Positions 33,850 through 45,239 of a stretch of 64,000 nt of DNA are shown here, piece after piece. The notes beneath the pieces were generated by a model. The model saw only the letters and a list, made by a program, of their open reading frames with translations. It searched no databases and was not told where the DNA came from. This DNA is from Pseudisothecium myosuroides (lineage: Eukaryota > Streptophyta > Bryopsida > Hypnales > Lembophyllaceae), in assembly GCA_951799445.1 (NCBI GenBank), contig OX637293.1, forward strand, positions 21,080,001 through 21,144,000, in the 5' to 3' direction. Within the stretch, counting starts at the first letter, position 1; each line of letters begins with the position of its first letter. A program made the position numbers and the translations under genes.

Positions 33850-36800
33850 ATGTAAATGGTTGTATATATCGTCCCTCTTATGTCCGCCCGTATGGAACGT
33901 CTGATGAGCCTAACCTAGCCAAAGTGACTACTTTAAGGTAGTCAAATTTTTTGTTTGTTCCGTCCGAACTATCCGATATGTCCACCCATCCAGGACATTT
34001 GATGATCCTAATTTGCTTGATGTGACAACAATGATAAGAGTTATCATATGGCCTTATAGTAGAATATCTTGCTACAAGACGAAGTTGCGACCAATCTTTG
34101 AATTCATTATTGGAAGCTTCAAATTGCATTCTATCTTTGATACAATTGGTAAAAACGTGAAATTGCATCCCTTCTTTGGAATTTCTGATGGTTAGTTGAA
34201 ATTACATGGCACAATCAAGAGGAATCTTTCCCAAGTAATTTGCCTGATGGGCACCACACTTGATGCCTACCTCACCCATAGTCGATCCCATAGTCTCATA
34301 TATAGTCAATGCAAGCCATGCAGGCTAGTAAGCAATCCTCTATCCCAAATTAGAGATACCAATGCAAAGAGGCCAAGTACCCTTGAATCCTAGTGCAGTC
34401 ATTGAAGTCAATGTTCTTCACCCACAAAGGACATGTGAGGATAATAAAGCTCCATAACGATTGGATCCTTTTTGTATTGTGTGGGATAATAGAGCTACCT
34501 TCTACAACAAATTGATCAGGTTGTCTTGTCTAATCGGGTTTCAGTGACGTGTTGAATACGGTTGTGAGGTCTGCATCATGTTGCGACGTCAATATGTCCG
34601 TCATAACGTCAACCTTTAACTCCAACGTCTGTCAAGGTAGAATATGGATGAAAGTAGTTGCAATCTCAATGGACATAATCTTTTAACCAAAAGATTTGAT
34701 AGCTTTTGTGGCCATCCGACTCGAAGGACAAGTCATCCATCTCAACACATGGAGGATGAACCTAACGAATTTCATCGATGCTTGGATTTAAAAGAATTTT
34801 TTGGGGGCTCTCTATCTGTTGAGATGATCCTAATGCGTTAAGACATGTCCTAACCAATGCTGATGGACATTTTGATGCAAAAAGCCTACATCTCGTAGAG
34901 ATAGAAAACCTTGGTGTTGGACATTTGACGTTGCATGTCATATATGTTGTGTGTTGGGTTAGTGTGCTTTTTTTGTCTAATAAAAGCCATTTTTAATTAT
35001 TAAAACAATTTAAAATCTCACTTTAATTATGATACTAAATTTAAAATGTAATATATGTTAATTAAATTGATACACTTTGATAAAATGAGACTAAGTCAAA
35101 TGTAAATTTGACTTCATTAGATGTTATGAGGGTTTTACTAGATGTCCATGACATTGTATTTTTCATGTTGTCGACAGGTTTGAAAAAACAACTTTGAAAC
35201 TAATAGCCTTGCAAAGAATTTTCTTTTTAAATTGTGAAAATTGAGTTCTAAAAAGATGCAATACGCTATTTTCTCAAGAATGAATATTGCTTGGAAACAG
35301 GATGCTCCTTAATTTAATTTTTTTTGTTTTTTTACTACGTGACAAATTAGCTTACAATTAGAGTGTTATAACTTTTGCTCTTGGGCAATGGTTGAAATTA
35401 AAAAAATTCTTAAACATGTCTACATATTTCAATTAATTTTTGAAAAAAATTCAATATATCACACCAAAAATTAAAATCATAAGAACCTATTCAAACTTTA
35501 ATATGTCTGCTTGAGGGGACAATGGTGAATGGTCTTGTAAGGGTAAAGGTATTTGGGGCCATTGGAACTCATTGAAGGAGGAGGGGGGGGGGTCTTTCTA
35601 ATAATTTTTTTCATAATTATTAACACTTGTTCAACGACTTCTTTCATTATTGATTTTTATTCTATGGATTTTTTTACATTGAAGCTTTTATTAAGCCATG
35701 ATTCAACATTCATATGGGAGCAATTCCATTATGGGCAGAATTGTAGTGGTAGGAGTACATTCAAGTTTTGGATGTACTAAGTGTTTTAATCCTTAAATTT
35801 TTAGGTGATCCAAAATGAGGTCGATCCATTTTTAAATGGCTATTTTTAGACCTTGGAATGTAAAGAGTCACTTGAACTTGGAGTCATCTTCAAGAGATTT
35901 AAGCTAGCTATTTGGTGGTTAATTGAGAAGAAGATTCACTATTGAATTTACAAAAAGTTTCAAAGCGTAGATGGTTTGGAAGCTGTAGTATTTAAAGAAT
36001 CATTGGTAGGGGGAAGTTTGGCCAGGGTCATTGCAAGAATGACCGGTATTGAAACATTGTCACAAAATGAAAGTGGATGCTTCCTTTTGCTATAACTTTT
36101 GCAGCATGACTCGCATAAATTTGAAATTTTTATTGGAGATTCCTCTCTTGAGTTTAATCATATATCATATTTTTCAAAAAAATTCAAAAATCATTTTATA
36201 TTTAAAAATCATTTAAGCTAATATGTCACGTTTTGAGTTTTAAGGGGTTTTAGTACTATGGAGTCCCCAAATTTAATGATTTGGAACTGAAATTTCTATG
36301 GTCTATTCCCATAGTAGGAAGTCATGTTCCTACCAAGGGGCATTAAAAAATATTATATTTTATGTCCTCTATGTCCATGCAAAGAAGGCTCCCTTGCGCG
36401 CGCAATTCTGAATGTTGAAGATGGTTTCAAGGTAATTTTTTTGGTGAAATCTCTTCAAACTAAAGTCTTTCCAAATGGAAAATTTTTAGTTTCTTTGAAA
36501 ATTGTTTTTCCTATTTTTTACAAATTAAAACGTCAAACTATGTATTTTCTTCAAAATTTCAGCTCACACGTTTTTGTGAATAACTTTTTACCTTGATTTT
36601 TTTTAGGTCTGAAATTTTGGTGATATGCTATTTCAAGTGTTATACTAATTATCCTTATTTTATTTTAAAAAATTCATATGCAAAAAGCTCGTAGTACTGG
36701 GAGTACTAGGCGAAAACATCCAAAGTGAAACAAAAACGGAAGGTCATTCTTGCAACGATCCGCCAATGAGATGGGGTTCCTAACCTAAACCATTCATGGC

Positions 36801-37800
36801 ACTTTTTCAATGAGCTGCCCAATAGTAGGTTAGACCTTGAGTAGCATTATCTTCCTTTTTGTTCCTTCGCCTGGTCTGTAGGTGGAGACAACTACTAAAA
36901 TGCACATCTTGCACTTGGATTTTGGACATTTCTCAAGTAAATTTATTTTTCTCATGGTATCCTACGTGAAGGTTAGATTTAGACATAAGTTAAGTATTTC
37001 TTGGAATGCCTTAATGTATAGAATATTATAGGTGAAACGTCTGAAATGTTGCAAAAACAATTCATCTATATTGCCTGAATTTTTGAATATTTTTGAACCT
37101 ACATCATGCCTTAAGCCCCACAAGACAAGTGCCCCAAAACAAGAAAACCTAGAAGTTGCCAAACACAAAAAAATTTGGACACCAAAATATATGCCAAAAC
37201 TCTAACACTAATAGTTCCAGTTGTTGAACTGTTTTGCATGCAAAAAGAAAGTATTTCGGCACTCAAGTGCCAAATCAAACCTTCACGTATGGTATGTCTT
37301 TCCTCCAAATTTCACTTGACTTTGTTTGATTTCAAATTCTGGCTCTAAATTTGTGACAAATGGTTTAAGTTTATGTTAATAGTTTCAAAATTGAACAATG
37401 AAGTGGTCTTCACAATAAGACCATTTTTTTCACTTGTTTTTGGTCTTATAATTACAAGACTTCTTTTCATGCATATGGAACTTGGTTACCTTGAGAATGA
37501 GCATAGGATGCTAACTTTTTAAAATGTTATATGACCAAAAGAGCCATTCAAAGCATAATTTTAGCTATTCCAAAATATTGATTTCCTTGAACTTATATCC
37601 TTTACTTTTATGTTATAATCTTGCAATCTATGAATCGCATTGAAACCAATCATTATAGAAATGATAAGGACTTGACTTTCTACAAGATCCTACGTTTAGT
37701 TCTACGTAAAAATGACTCATCTTACTTTGAGCTTCAACTCTTTGTAACTTGTAAAATCAAGATCCAAAACATCTTGAAAATGGCTTAAGAATTTAAGGGT
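33850..37800. other. Spacer of the inverted duplication, no intact gene
   Basis: 33,850-34,950 is mixed sequence that might include decayed upstream exons of the PGG pseudogene. 34,970-37,800 is AT-rich, with repeat blocks such as TTATAACTTTTGCTC near 35,370 that recur in the TTAA elements. Open frames of up to 96 codons show no known motif. Confidence 0.45.
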
Positions 37801-38078
37801 TAAATTCCTTCCACACATTCTTATACTAGTTTATTGCAGGATCCTATGGATAGATATTAAAAAAAAACAATTTTTAATACCTTTTGCCTTTTGAAATAGA
37901 AATGGTAGTTTTGAGTGGGTTTTGATGGAAAAAAAGCCTTGGTCCTTTAGAAGTTAATAACACCTAGATTGGAATACAAATTTCAATCAATAAACCAAGG
38001 CTTCGTAACACATCAATGTGGAAAAAGTCATGAAACAAGGTCAACAAGGAGAGAAGTCAAGAAAACAAGAGTCATTAA

Positions 38079-38221
38079 TCCTTGAAAGATGAGGCCCTCC
38101 ATGACCAAGGTAGAGGCACCAAAATTCTCTGATTATTGAACCAATAGGTGCATTCTTTGTTTTTACGGTGAACAATGAAGTCACCCATCAAATACTTTTG
38201 GGCCTCAACATCCTTCAAGGG
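38079..38221. mobile_element. TTAA-flanked MITE (143 bp), right-arm copy
   Basis: TTAA lies at 38,075-38,078 and 38,222-38,225. It is the inverted twin of 28,797-28,939 with the same length. Confidence 0.8.
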
Positions 38222-38358
38222 TTAATGTAGGCATACCTAAAATCGACAGTTTTTTCTATTATGAACAATTTTCAATCCTTAAATTGATTAATAATTATAT
38301 CTTCTAATGTTACCAAGGGTCAATTTTTTGGGGGTAGATGTTCTAAAATCGTTTCTTC

Positions 38359-38361
<3 letters not shown>

Positions 38362-38392
<31 letters not shown>
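38362..38392. repeat. AT dinucleotide microsatellite
   Basis: A run of about 14 AT units lies here. The partner run in the left arm (28,632-28,654) is shorter, so the tract has changed length since the arms were made. Confidence 0.8.
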
Positions 38393-38394
<2 letters not shown>

Positions 38395-38705
38395 ATTGAA
38401 TTTTGAGATGTACAAAATATAAGCATCTTTTGAGTGGCTCCGTTTTGATCGCCTTGAGCTCTCTACCTGAACTATGAATGAAGACCCCGACTACGTACGA
38501 AGACCCCACTACAAGTCAGTCCGCCTCAAGACCACGACTTGAGCATCATTCCCTTCCCTTCCAAAAAACGGATCCCAATCCGCTTGCAAGGGTCACAGAA
38601 CCAGATCCTTCTCCCCATCACGACGTACAGCAGATGACGACCAGCCATGCACACAGACCGCAAGTCAAGCAACTTGAATTACAAGCTCCTGCAACTCACA
38701 ACCAA

Positions 38706-38715
38706 TATAAATCGA
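38706..38715 (+). promoter_or_regulatory. TATA box of the right eight-cysteine gene
   Basis: TATAAATCGA follows directly on CCAA, 125-135 bases before the start codon. The right copy has one extra CGAT just downstream compared with the left copy. Confidence 0.55.
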
Positions 38716-38839
38716 TCGATCACTCCCTTAGCTTGTCCATTGCAATTTGCACTACACACTGTCTAGCTCTCATATCGATCATTTACTGTATCTCCCACTG
38801 GTTTCCATTCCATCGACTCTGGCTCCACCAATTTCCACA

Positions 38840-39307
38840 ATGGGGACGACCTCTGTGCTGCGGAAGCGGCAATGCGTAGTGTTGGTGCTGGCGACGGTGT
38901 TGGCGTTGTGTGCACAGACAACAGAGGGCACTCTCACGTTCATCAACACGTTTTCCCACGACCTCTTCCTCTACCACCCTCCCGGGTGCTGCTCCGTGAT
39001 CAGTGGCTTCCACCCTCCTCCCCCCGGCTATGGTTGTGCGCGGTGTCCCATTGTCTACTTGGCTCCCAATGGAGTGCGGACGACATTGGACCCCATTGTG
39101 GGGCCGTATCCGTTGCAGTTTCTCCAGATCATAGGGCACGGGGGGACTTACTGTATGATTGGGCGGAACCTCAAGGCGACAAACATAGTGACCATTGGAC
39201 CAAAGGGATGCGGTGAAGATGGTCTAGGGATCGAGACCAAGATAGAGGCAACGGAAGAACCGATAGATGCTCCGGTGACATTTTGCATGACAAAGTGTCT
39301 AGCGTGA
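38840..39307 (+). CDS. Secreted small eight-cysteine protein, family unknown (right copy)
   Basis: This is the twin of 27,723-28,190: 155 residues with the same signal peptide and all eight mature cysteines. Seven residues differ. Three are near the N-terminus (S12C, V18A, A31T) and four near the C-terminus (Q139E, M147T, I151T, R152K). Residues 32-138 are identical. S12C adds a cysteine inside the signal peptide, which should not reach the mature protein. Both copies are open from end to end and keep the TATA box, and AATAAAATG about 115 bases after the stop is a candidate polyadenylation signal. Transcription runs away from the spacer, so the two genes are divergent. A longer in-frame start at 38,747 exists but lies just after the TATA box and is less likely. 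Confidence 0.75.
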   Translation: MGTTSVLRKRQCVVLVLATVLALCAQTTEGTLTFINTFSHDLFLYHPPGCCSVISGFHPPPPGYGCARCPIVYLAPNGVRTTLDPIVGPYPLQFLQIIGHGGTYCMIGRNLKATNIVTIGPKGCGEDGLGIETKIEATEEPIDAPVTFCMTKCLA

Positions 39308-39529
39308 TCAATCGATTCGGGGTACGGTGGGTGGTTGAAATGCAATTTTGTGGACATGCATGGCGGTTCGCATCCTTGAAGTGTACACATCTTTGTGATT
39401 TGTAATTGAGGAAATGCTTTGGAATAAAATGATTGAATTTTGGTTTAAATAATACGGTTGAATACAATTGCGAGAGATGTGTGCATGAGATGTTGAGTGT
39501 CACATGTGGCAGTCCCCTGCAACTTTATT

Positions 39530-39800
39530 TTGTGTATAAGTTTTAGAGCATGTATTGATGTGTACAATGGACTCGGGTTTGAAAGGTTTTGTTTTTGTTG
39601 TTGAGGAGTTGTATGAGGTGGAAATTACCTCTAGTTGGGGTAATTGCAAGTGACGCTTGCATTGGTGTGTGTTTTACGTGACATGGCCAGGGGCATGGCT
39701 TTGGATGGTTCCAACTTTCTTTCATGCATAGCATTGCAAGTATACATTGATATATAGAATGGTTTGAAAAGTTTTGTTTTTATTGTTGAAAAGTAGTAGG
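39530..39800. repeat. Tail repeats following each eight-cysteine copy
   Basis: A block containing GGTTTGAAAGGTTTTGTTTT, followed by a short variable tract and GGAAGTGACATT-like sequence, occurs at about 39,577 and 39,760, and again at about 40,545 and 40,725. Each gene copy (intact or dead) is thus followed by two such blocks. This shows that gene plus tail was tandemly duplicated before the inverted duplication. Confidence 0.65.
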
Positions 39801-39941
39801 AAGTGACATTTGTACTTGATTGTTATTGAGGCGATTGCAAGGATACTTGGATTGTTATGTGTTTCATTTGATATAGGAATATGGGTTGTTCTAACTAAAT
39901 TTTTTTTGAGTGTTGCTTTTGGAGCATGCATTGATGTAATG

Positions 39942-40290
39942 TACGCTCTCACGTTTGTCAACAAGCTTCCCTACGACCTCATCTTCTATCACCCTCACGG
40001 TTGTTGCTCCCCATTCAGTGGCTTTCATACTCCTTCCCCCGAGTATGGTTTTGCATGGTGTCCTTCTGTTTACTTGGCTTCCAATGTGCCAAAGACTATG
40101 AACCCCATCGTGGGGCCGTATCCGTTGTAGGTTTTCCAAATCATGAGGACGCATTGGAGGACCTAGTATGATGGGGTAGAACCCAAGGGTGATGATTGGA
40201 GTGAAGGAATGTGGTCAAGACGGTTGAGGGGTAGAAGCGTACATAGTGGCGATGGGAAAGCCAACGAGTTGTGTGGTGACATTTTGCATG
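39942..40290 (+). pseudogene. Decayed copy of the secreted eight-cysteine gene (right)
   Basis: The reading ALTFVNKLPYDLIFYHPHGC then CCSPFSGFHTPSPEYGFAWC follows the intact protein, with the GCC pair kept but later residues changed. The signal peptide is missing. A TAG stop after GPYPL truncates it, and frameshifts follow. The partner at 26,700-27,094 has the same stop. Confidence 0.8.
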
Positions 40291-40943
40291 ATGTTGTATA
40301 TAGGGTGATGCACGATAGGTGGTTGAAATTTTGTAAATATGGCTCTTCGCATTCAAGCATATACATATTTGTGATTTGTAATTGAGGAAACGCCTTAGAA
40401 TAAAACAATTGCTAATTGATTTAATATAGTTGAATGCAATTGTAAGAGATGTGTGCATGAGATGTAGTGTTATGTCACATGTGGTGGCCTTTTAGCTTTT
40501 TTTGTGTATAAGTTTTGAAGCATGCATTGATGTTTACAATGATTGGTTTAAAAGGTTTTGTTTTTGTTGTTGCAAAGTTGCATGGAGTGGAAATTGCTTG
40601 TAATTGGAATAATTGCAAGACAATGATGCTTGGACTAATGGGTTTTTTTGTAATATGGAGGCATGGGCGGATGTTCCAACTCTCGTTCATGCATAGCTTT
40701 AATAGTATGCAATGATCTATAGGATGGTTTGAAAGGTTTTGTTTTTGTTATTAAGAAGGAATAGGAAGTGACAATTGTGTTTGTACTTGTCATTGGGGTG
40801 ACTGCAAGTGATGTTTGGATTGTTAATATGTATATCATGTGACATAGAGGTGCTTCCAACTAAATCTTTATTGAGCATTGCTTTGAAAGCATGTATTGAT
40901 GTAATGGACCGGTCTGCAATTGAATGTTCATGCATTCTTTTTA

Positions 40944-41125
40944 CAGTAGAACTTCTCTAAAGTGAACTTCTCTAAAGTGAACTTCTCTAAAGTGATGGAG
41001 CATTGATTGCCTTATCCCGCATTAGGTCCAATTTTAGAATAACACATTAGATAAGTTCTTTGATATTCTTGAGCATGGGAATTTGGGCCTGGTCTTGGGG
41101 CTATCACTTTAGAGAAGTTCTATTG
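40944..41125. mobile_element. Pogo/Tigger-like MITE (182 bp), absent from the sister arm
   Basis: TA lies at 40,942-40,943 and 41,126-41,127. The ends are CAGTAGAACTTCTC and GAGAAGTTCTATTG. Three tandem copies of AACTTCTCTAAAGTG follow the left end. The left arm has the uninterrupted site near 25,867 (TTCTTTGTAAAATGC, read on its complement), which proves the insertion and its TA duplication. Confidence 0.88.
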
Positions 41126-41673
41126 TAATATGTATTCATTACACTTGATTTATTATTGATTCTATTATCAATTATTGGTGCTCTACTTAGATGAACTTTG
41201 CAATTGAATGTCTCTTCAATTTGGAAGAAACTTCTTTATTTTATTTTCTTCCCTTGTTCTTAACATTTGATCAGTCAAATAGCCACTTATAGATTCACAA
41301 TAGTCTTGAAGCTACCATATGATTAATTATTAAGGTATGTTTGCACTTGGTGTTAAAGAGTGTTGTTACTGAGGATCTTAGGAATAAATTTAGACCTACT
41401 TCTGGACTGGATTTGCATTGCAAACATCACCCCTATACCAAGTGTGAACATACCTAAAGTTAACTACAAGATGCTTTATCTTTGTAATACTAGTTTGCTT
41501 ATTAATTAAGGTCCCATGCAGACTTTCTCACATATAGCTTCTATCAATCAATACAAAAGCCTCCTCCCGCCTTTGCTCCAAACTCAATTAACCTTCTACT
41601 TCTCCTTGTCAACTTGCAATGAAACTCATTTTCCTCCTTTCCTCCAAATTCCAATCAAGAATGCTGGCGTTAA

Positions 41674-43102
41674 CCTTGTAAGGATGGGCCCATGACCACT
41701 GATTTCAAGCCTCAATTGTCATCACTATATTAATGCCATTTTGCAACTACATATGAATGAAAATTTTTAAATTTATTTTTTAAAGATGAAGTCATGTGTC
41801 TACTATAACTTATAAAATTTTCAAATTTTTTGGGAAAAATTTGAAATTACTAGGAATTTTTTAAAAGAAAAATGAAGAAAATTCATGTTAAATACAGAAT
41901 ATTCTAAAAAAGATATGAAATTTTCACCATATATGTATATTATATATCATGGTATAATTCAAAGCTATTGTGTCAGGGTGATTGCAAGAAACACTTGTAC
42001 AATTTTGCATCACACCTTACGTATTGATTTGTTTTTTGGCCATAACTTTTGCATTCTAGCTCCAAATGACTCAAAATTCATAAGCAAGGTACTCATGACT
42101 ATTCTACACCTTGTCTATTTTTCAAAATTAAAAAAAAAATATTATCCAAAAATAGCCCCCAATTTTATGTTACACTTGCCAATTTGGGGGATTTTTGAAC
42201 AAAGTAATACACAAAAAAACAAATTTGAAATTTGGAAGGGATGGTCTTCGAGTACACTTTTGGCTAGCATTCAAAGGATTTAAAAAAATAGTTGATTATA
42301 TGTAGTATAGAAGTCCACAAAGAAAGGCTCTTTATGCTTGCTTTTCAAAACACGGAAACAATTATTTTGGTGGGTTTTTTGATGAATGACCATTTCCATA
42401 ACGTTGTTACAAATAGCCAATTTTTATTTATTTATTTAATTTATTTTCCTTCTTTCTACTAGTTAAAACATCAAAGTATGTATTTTCTTGAGATTTGGCA
42501 TTATTTTAGTTCTCCTACTTAGATAATTTTTTTATGATTTTCTTTTGGTGCTTACCTTCATCTTATAGGTGTATACATTGGCCATATTTTTTTTTTTAAA
42601 TTTAATTATTTTTCTAATTTTAAAGTACTCTAGAAAAAAAAAAGGCATGAGTATTGTAAAACACAACAAAATTGGCAAGTGTTTCTTGCAACCATCCATC
42701 ACTGTAAATTTTGGAAATCAACAGACCATGGTTATAGGCCCAAAATTCATATTGTTATAAAATGTTAAAACTTATGAATTCTTCAAAATTTCCAATTAGA
42801 TTATAAACTACACTTGGTAAGCTTCATTTCATTAGTTGGAATCAAATTCAAAAAGAACCATTTTTATGGTTGAAATTCACATAAAGTGAACGTAGCAAGA
42901 AATGGCCAAAATACACTGCACAGGTGATCCGTTGATTGAGCATCTTCTTCTTTAAAAAAGTCAATAAGACCATAATAAGGGATCTTGCGATACTATTCAC
43001 TAGAAATGTACTCAAGTACCCTCCAAATAAATAAATTGGATGAAAAACTCATTTTTTTCTATCGGACACTTAGTGTCTGCAGCAGCGCTACAGGGTGAAG
43101 GG
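41674..43102. mobile_element. Possible 1.4-kb TTAA-flanked element
   Basis: TTAA at 41,670-41,673 is followed by CCTTGTAAGGATGGGCC, the same left end as the element at 14,753. CAGGGTGAAGGG precedes TTAA at 43,103-43,106. The interior is AT-rich, with a 132-codon frame at 41,885-42,283 that resembles nothing known. The right-end match to the family is weak, so this could be two adjacent elements. It begins almost exactly where the inverted-repeat arm ends. Confidence 0.4.
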
Positions 43103-44163
43103 TTAACAAGGATCAAGCTTTACAGGTTCAACAGGATGTAAAATGCCTTCTTCACATGTTTGTAACAAAAAAAAACACTCCAACCATGAGTCACAACAAG
43201 ACTTGAGATCAGACCATGCTGTTTTGGTTCAAACTCACTTCGATGGTGAGCCCCGCCGTCGATATAAACAGGAAGAATGACGGTGATCATACCGAGATTT
43301 TTCTTGAGGAATATGTAAAATCACTAATCTAATAGTCACAGGTGGTTGACATTCACTACCTCAGCCGTAGCTTTAGACCAATATCTGAATCCTAATTTTA
43401 GCATGATATTTCTTCTAGAGCCACTGTAGAAACTGACGTCATGAACTTGACTATGGTAGTTGTGGGCAACAACGTCGCCCGCAATATTATCAATTATCCT
43501 CTACTAGTTCTCTACCAACTTGAACTTACACGGTTACAAAAGGATCTGTTTGGAGTTTGTTCTGTTACCTTGAATTTGTTGCGTAACAGGTCTGCTTGTG
43601 TGTTTGAGCTCCGACTTTTCCTGATTTATTTTTTTCAATTGGTGGCGCGTGGATAAGGACTAGGAAGGCCGAAATATTACTGTATTGTACTTAATTCCAC
43701 AAAAAGAAGAATTTGAACTGACTCTAATTTGCAATGGCGCTAATATGACTTCCTTGCTAAAACGGATTAAGCTCTCCTGGTGGGGGATTATTACAATTTA
43801 CGTCAAATCACTGAAGAATTAGAGAGGGAGCCCGGTAGGAGCTCATTTCTGGGAAATGTCCTTGCGGTCAATGAGCACGACGCCATAAAAGGAGCTGAAT
43901 AAGTGCTCTGCAAGTTCATTTCTCATTTGTTGATGTCCAAATGTCAATGCGTTGAATTGTACTCCGTAATTGCCGGATTTTTCAATCCAATGCCTTGTCA
44001 TGTCAGTTTTCGATACGCTCGGCCACTGTCGGCTTTCAGTCGGGATTGTGAGAAGCTACGGGCGAAGGAGAGTTCAAAGGTCCGGTTTGGAGCTCCACAA
44101 GTCGGCTGACGCAGATATGTTCAAACTCACGAGAATATCAGGCCATACCTGCTTCCTATGTAA

Positions 44164-44174
44164 GATATATATAA
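44164..44174 (+). promoter_or_regulatory. Candidate TATA box of the glycine-rich gene
   Basis: GATATATATAA lies upstream of the gene and is kept in unit 2 (about 48,580). Unit 3 has an altered form near 58,955. It lies about 545 bases before the start codon. That leaves room for a long leader or a 5' intron: ATGCATGTAAGTG just downstream would be a good donor, but no conserved acceptor was found. Confidence 0.4.
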
Positions 44175-44716
44175 CCCATCTCACTCTCCCATCTATGCAT
44201 GTAAGTGTTTGAAAGACTTCTCTCATGTTGTGAAATACTTGAACATTTCTCGTGTTTTTCTTGGTGCACTAAGCTGCGATCGAGCAGATTGCTGGAGGAC
44301 ATTGAAAAGCAACTGGCTTCTCCTACCCCAGGTTTGGATTTCTGACATTTGTTGCCTCTGGACCGAAGGAGAGGAGGCTTTGCATCGACGGAAGTCACCC
44401 TCAGACCGTTTGAACAGCTCCCTTACTCCAAAAGCGGTCCATTGGTTTACGGACTGAATAGCTGCTTGTTTCGTTTGTGCTACTATAATTTTGTACAATT
44501 CACAGGGAATGAACTTTGTCCAGGACTCCACATTCAATTTAGAGGGAGGGAGTTTAAATTCACGACCTAATTGTCAGCCTGCTGTGTTCCGTTTTGAAAT
44601 ACAGAGTCTCCACAAGCTATTGATCAGCTGAGGGTGGTGTCACAAGAGCGAGCTTCTTCTGAAGCGTCTATATTGACAGGAGCCTTTGATTGTGTGCATC
44701 TTCGAAGTCGCCCAGC

Positions 44717-44971
44717 ATGTTGCCTCTGATAGCTGTGGCGCTTGGGGTGGTGGTATTTGAAGCGGGTGTCGTCCTCATGTCCACAGCGTTGTGCGCCGAT
44801 CACTACCGCCAACCAAGAGGAGGCCGTCGTCGTCGTCGTGGTGCTGGTTTTTATGGAGGAGGTTACACTGGAGGAGGCGACGGAGGAGGAGGAGGCGGTG
44901 GTGGTTGTGGTGGCGGTGGAGGCGGTGGAGGAGGCGGAGGGGGCTGTGGAGGTGGAGGAGGAGGCGGTTGA
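44717..44971 (+). CDS. Small glycine-rich secreted protein (intact copy)
   Basis: The gene encodes 84 residues. A hydrophobic start (MLPLIAVALGVVVFEAG and on to about residue 26) acts as signal peptide or anchor. It is followed by ADHYRQPRGGRRRRRGAGF and a C-terminal tract that is almost pure glycine with two cysteines. This is the layout of a cell-wall or secreted glycine-rich protein. The Met at 44,717 is preferred because it starts the hydrophobic segment and is kept in units 2 and 3; an earlier in-frame Met at 44,690 is less conserved. The GGN codons leave all three forward frames open here, so the frame choice rests on the conserved start. No known structural family is implied by composition alone. 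Confidence 0.6.
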   Translation: MLPLIAVALGVVVFEAGVVLMSTALCADHYRQPRGGRRRRRGAGFYGGGYTGGGDGGGGGGGGCGGGGGGGGGGGGCGGGGGGG

Positions 44972-45239
44972 GGATGTTAGACGATTATTATCAGCTTAAT
45001 TGCAAGGCAACTTTGTCCACCGAATTAGCCAGAATTTTCACCTCAACAACGACGGCCGGATTTCCCTTCAACCTGTTTTGTATGCCCTCTATTGAGTGCC
45101 TGAGATCCACGTGCAGCTCTGTTTAATTTCGAACTGTTTTGCCAACAGTCCACGGAGCTTGGTGTAGTTTTTGCTGGCCCGGAGCGTGCTGAGCGAAATC
45201 TGCTTTTGGCCGCTAGTTTGAATATGAAATTTGGTACAT

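Larger units (their letters stand above)
37802..41660. repeat. Right arm of the large inverted duplication
   Basis: It is complementary to 24,820-29,216. From 37,802 to about 39,640 it is near-identical to its partner; further out identity falls to roughly three quarters by eye. The outer end (41,470-41,660) is a copy of the DHDPS 5' flank, including CAATGAAACTCATTTTCCTC, now detached from any DHDPS exon. The arm lacks the two TTAA insertions of its partner and carries a pogo-like MITE that the partner lacks. Confidence 0.9.

Noticed and set aside
44791..45126. Arg/Trp-rich 111-codon frame
   Set aside because: It is a shifted reading of the glycine-rich repeat; composition follows from GGN triplets.
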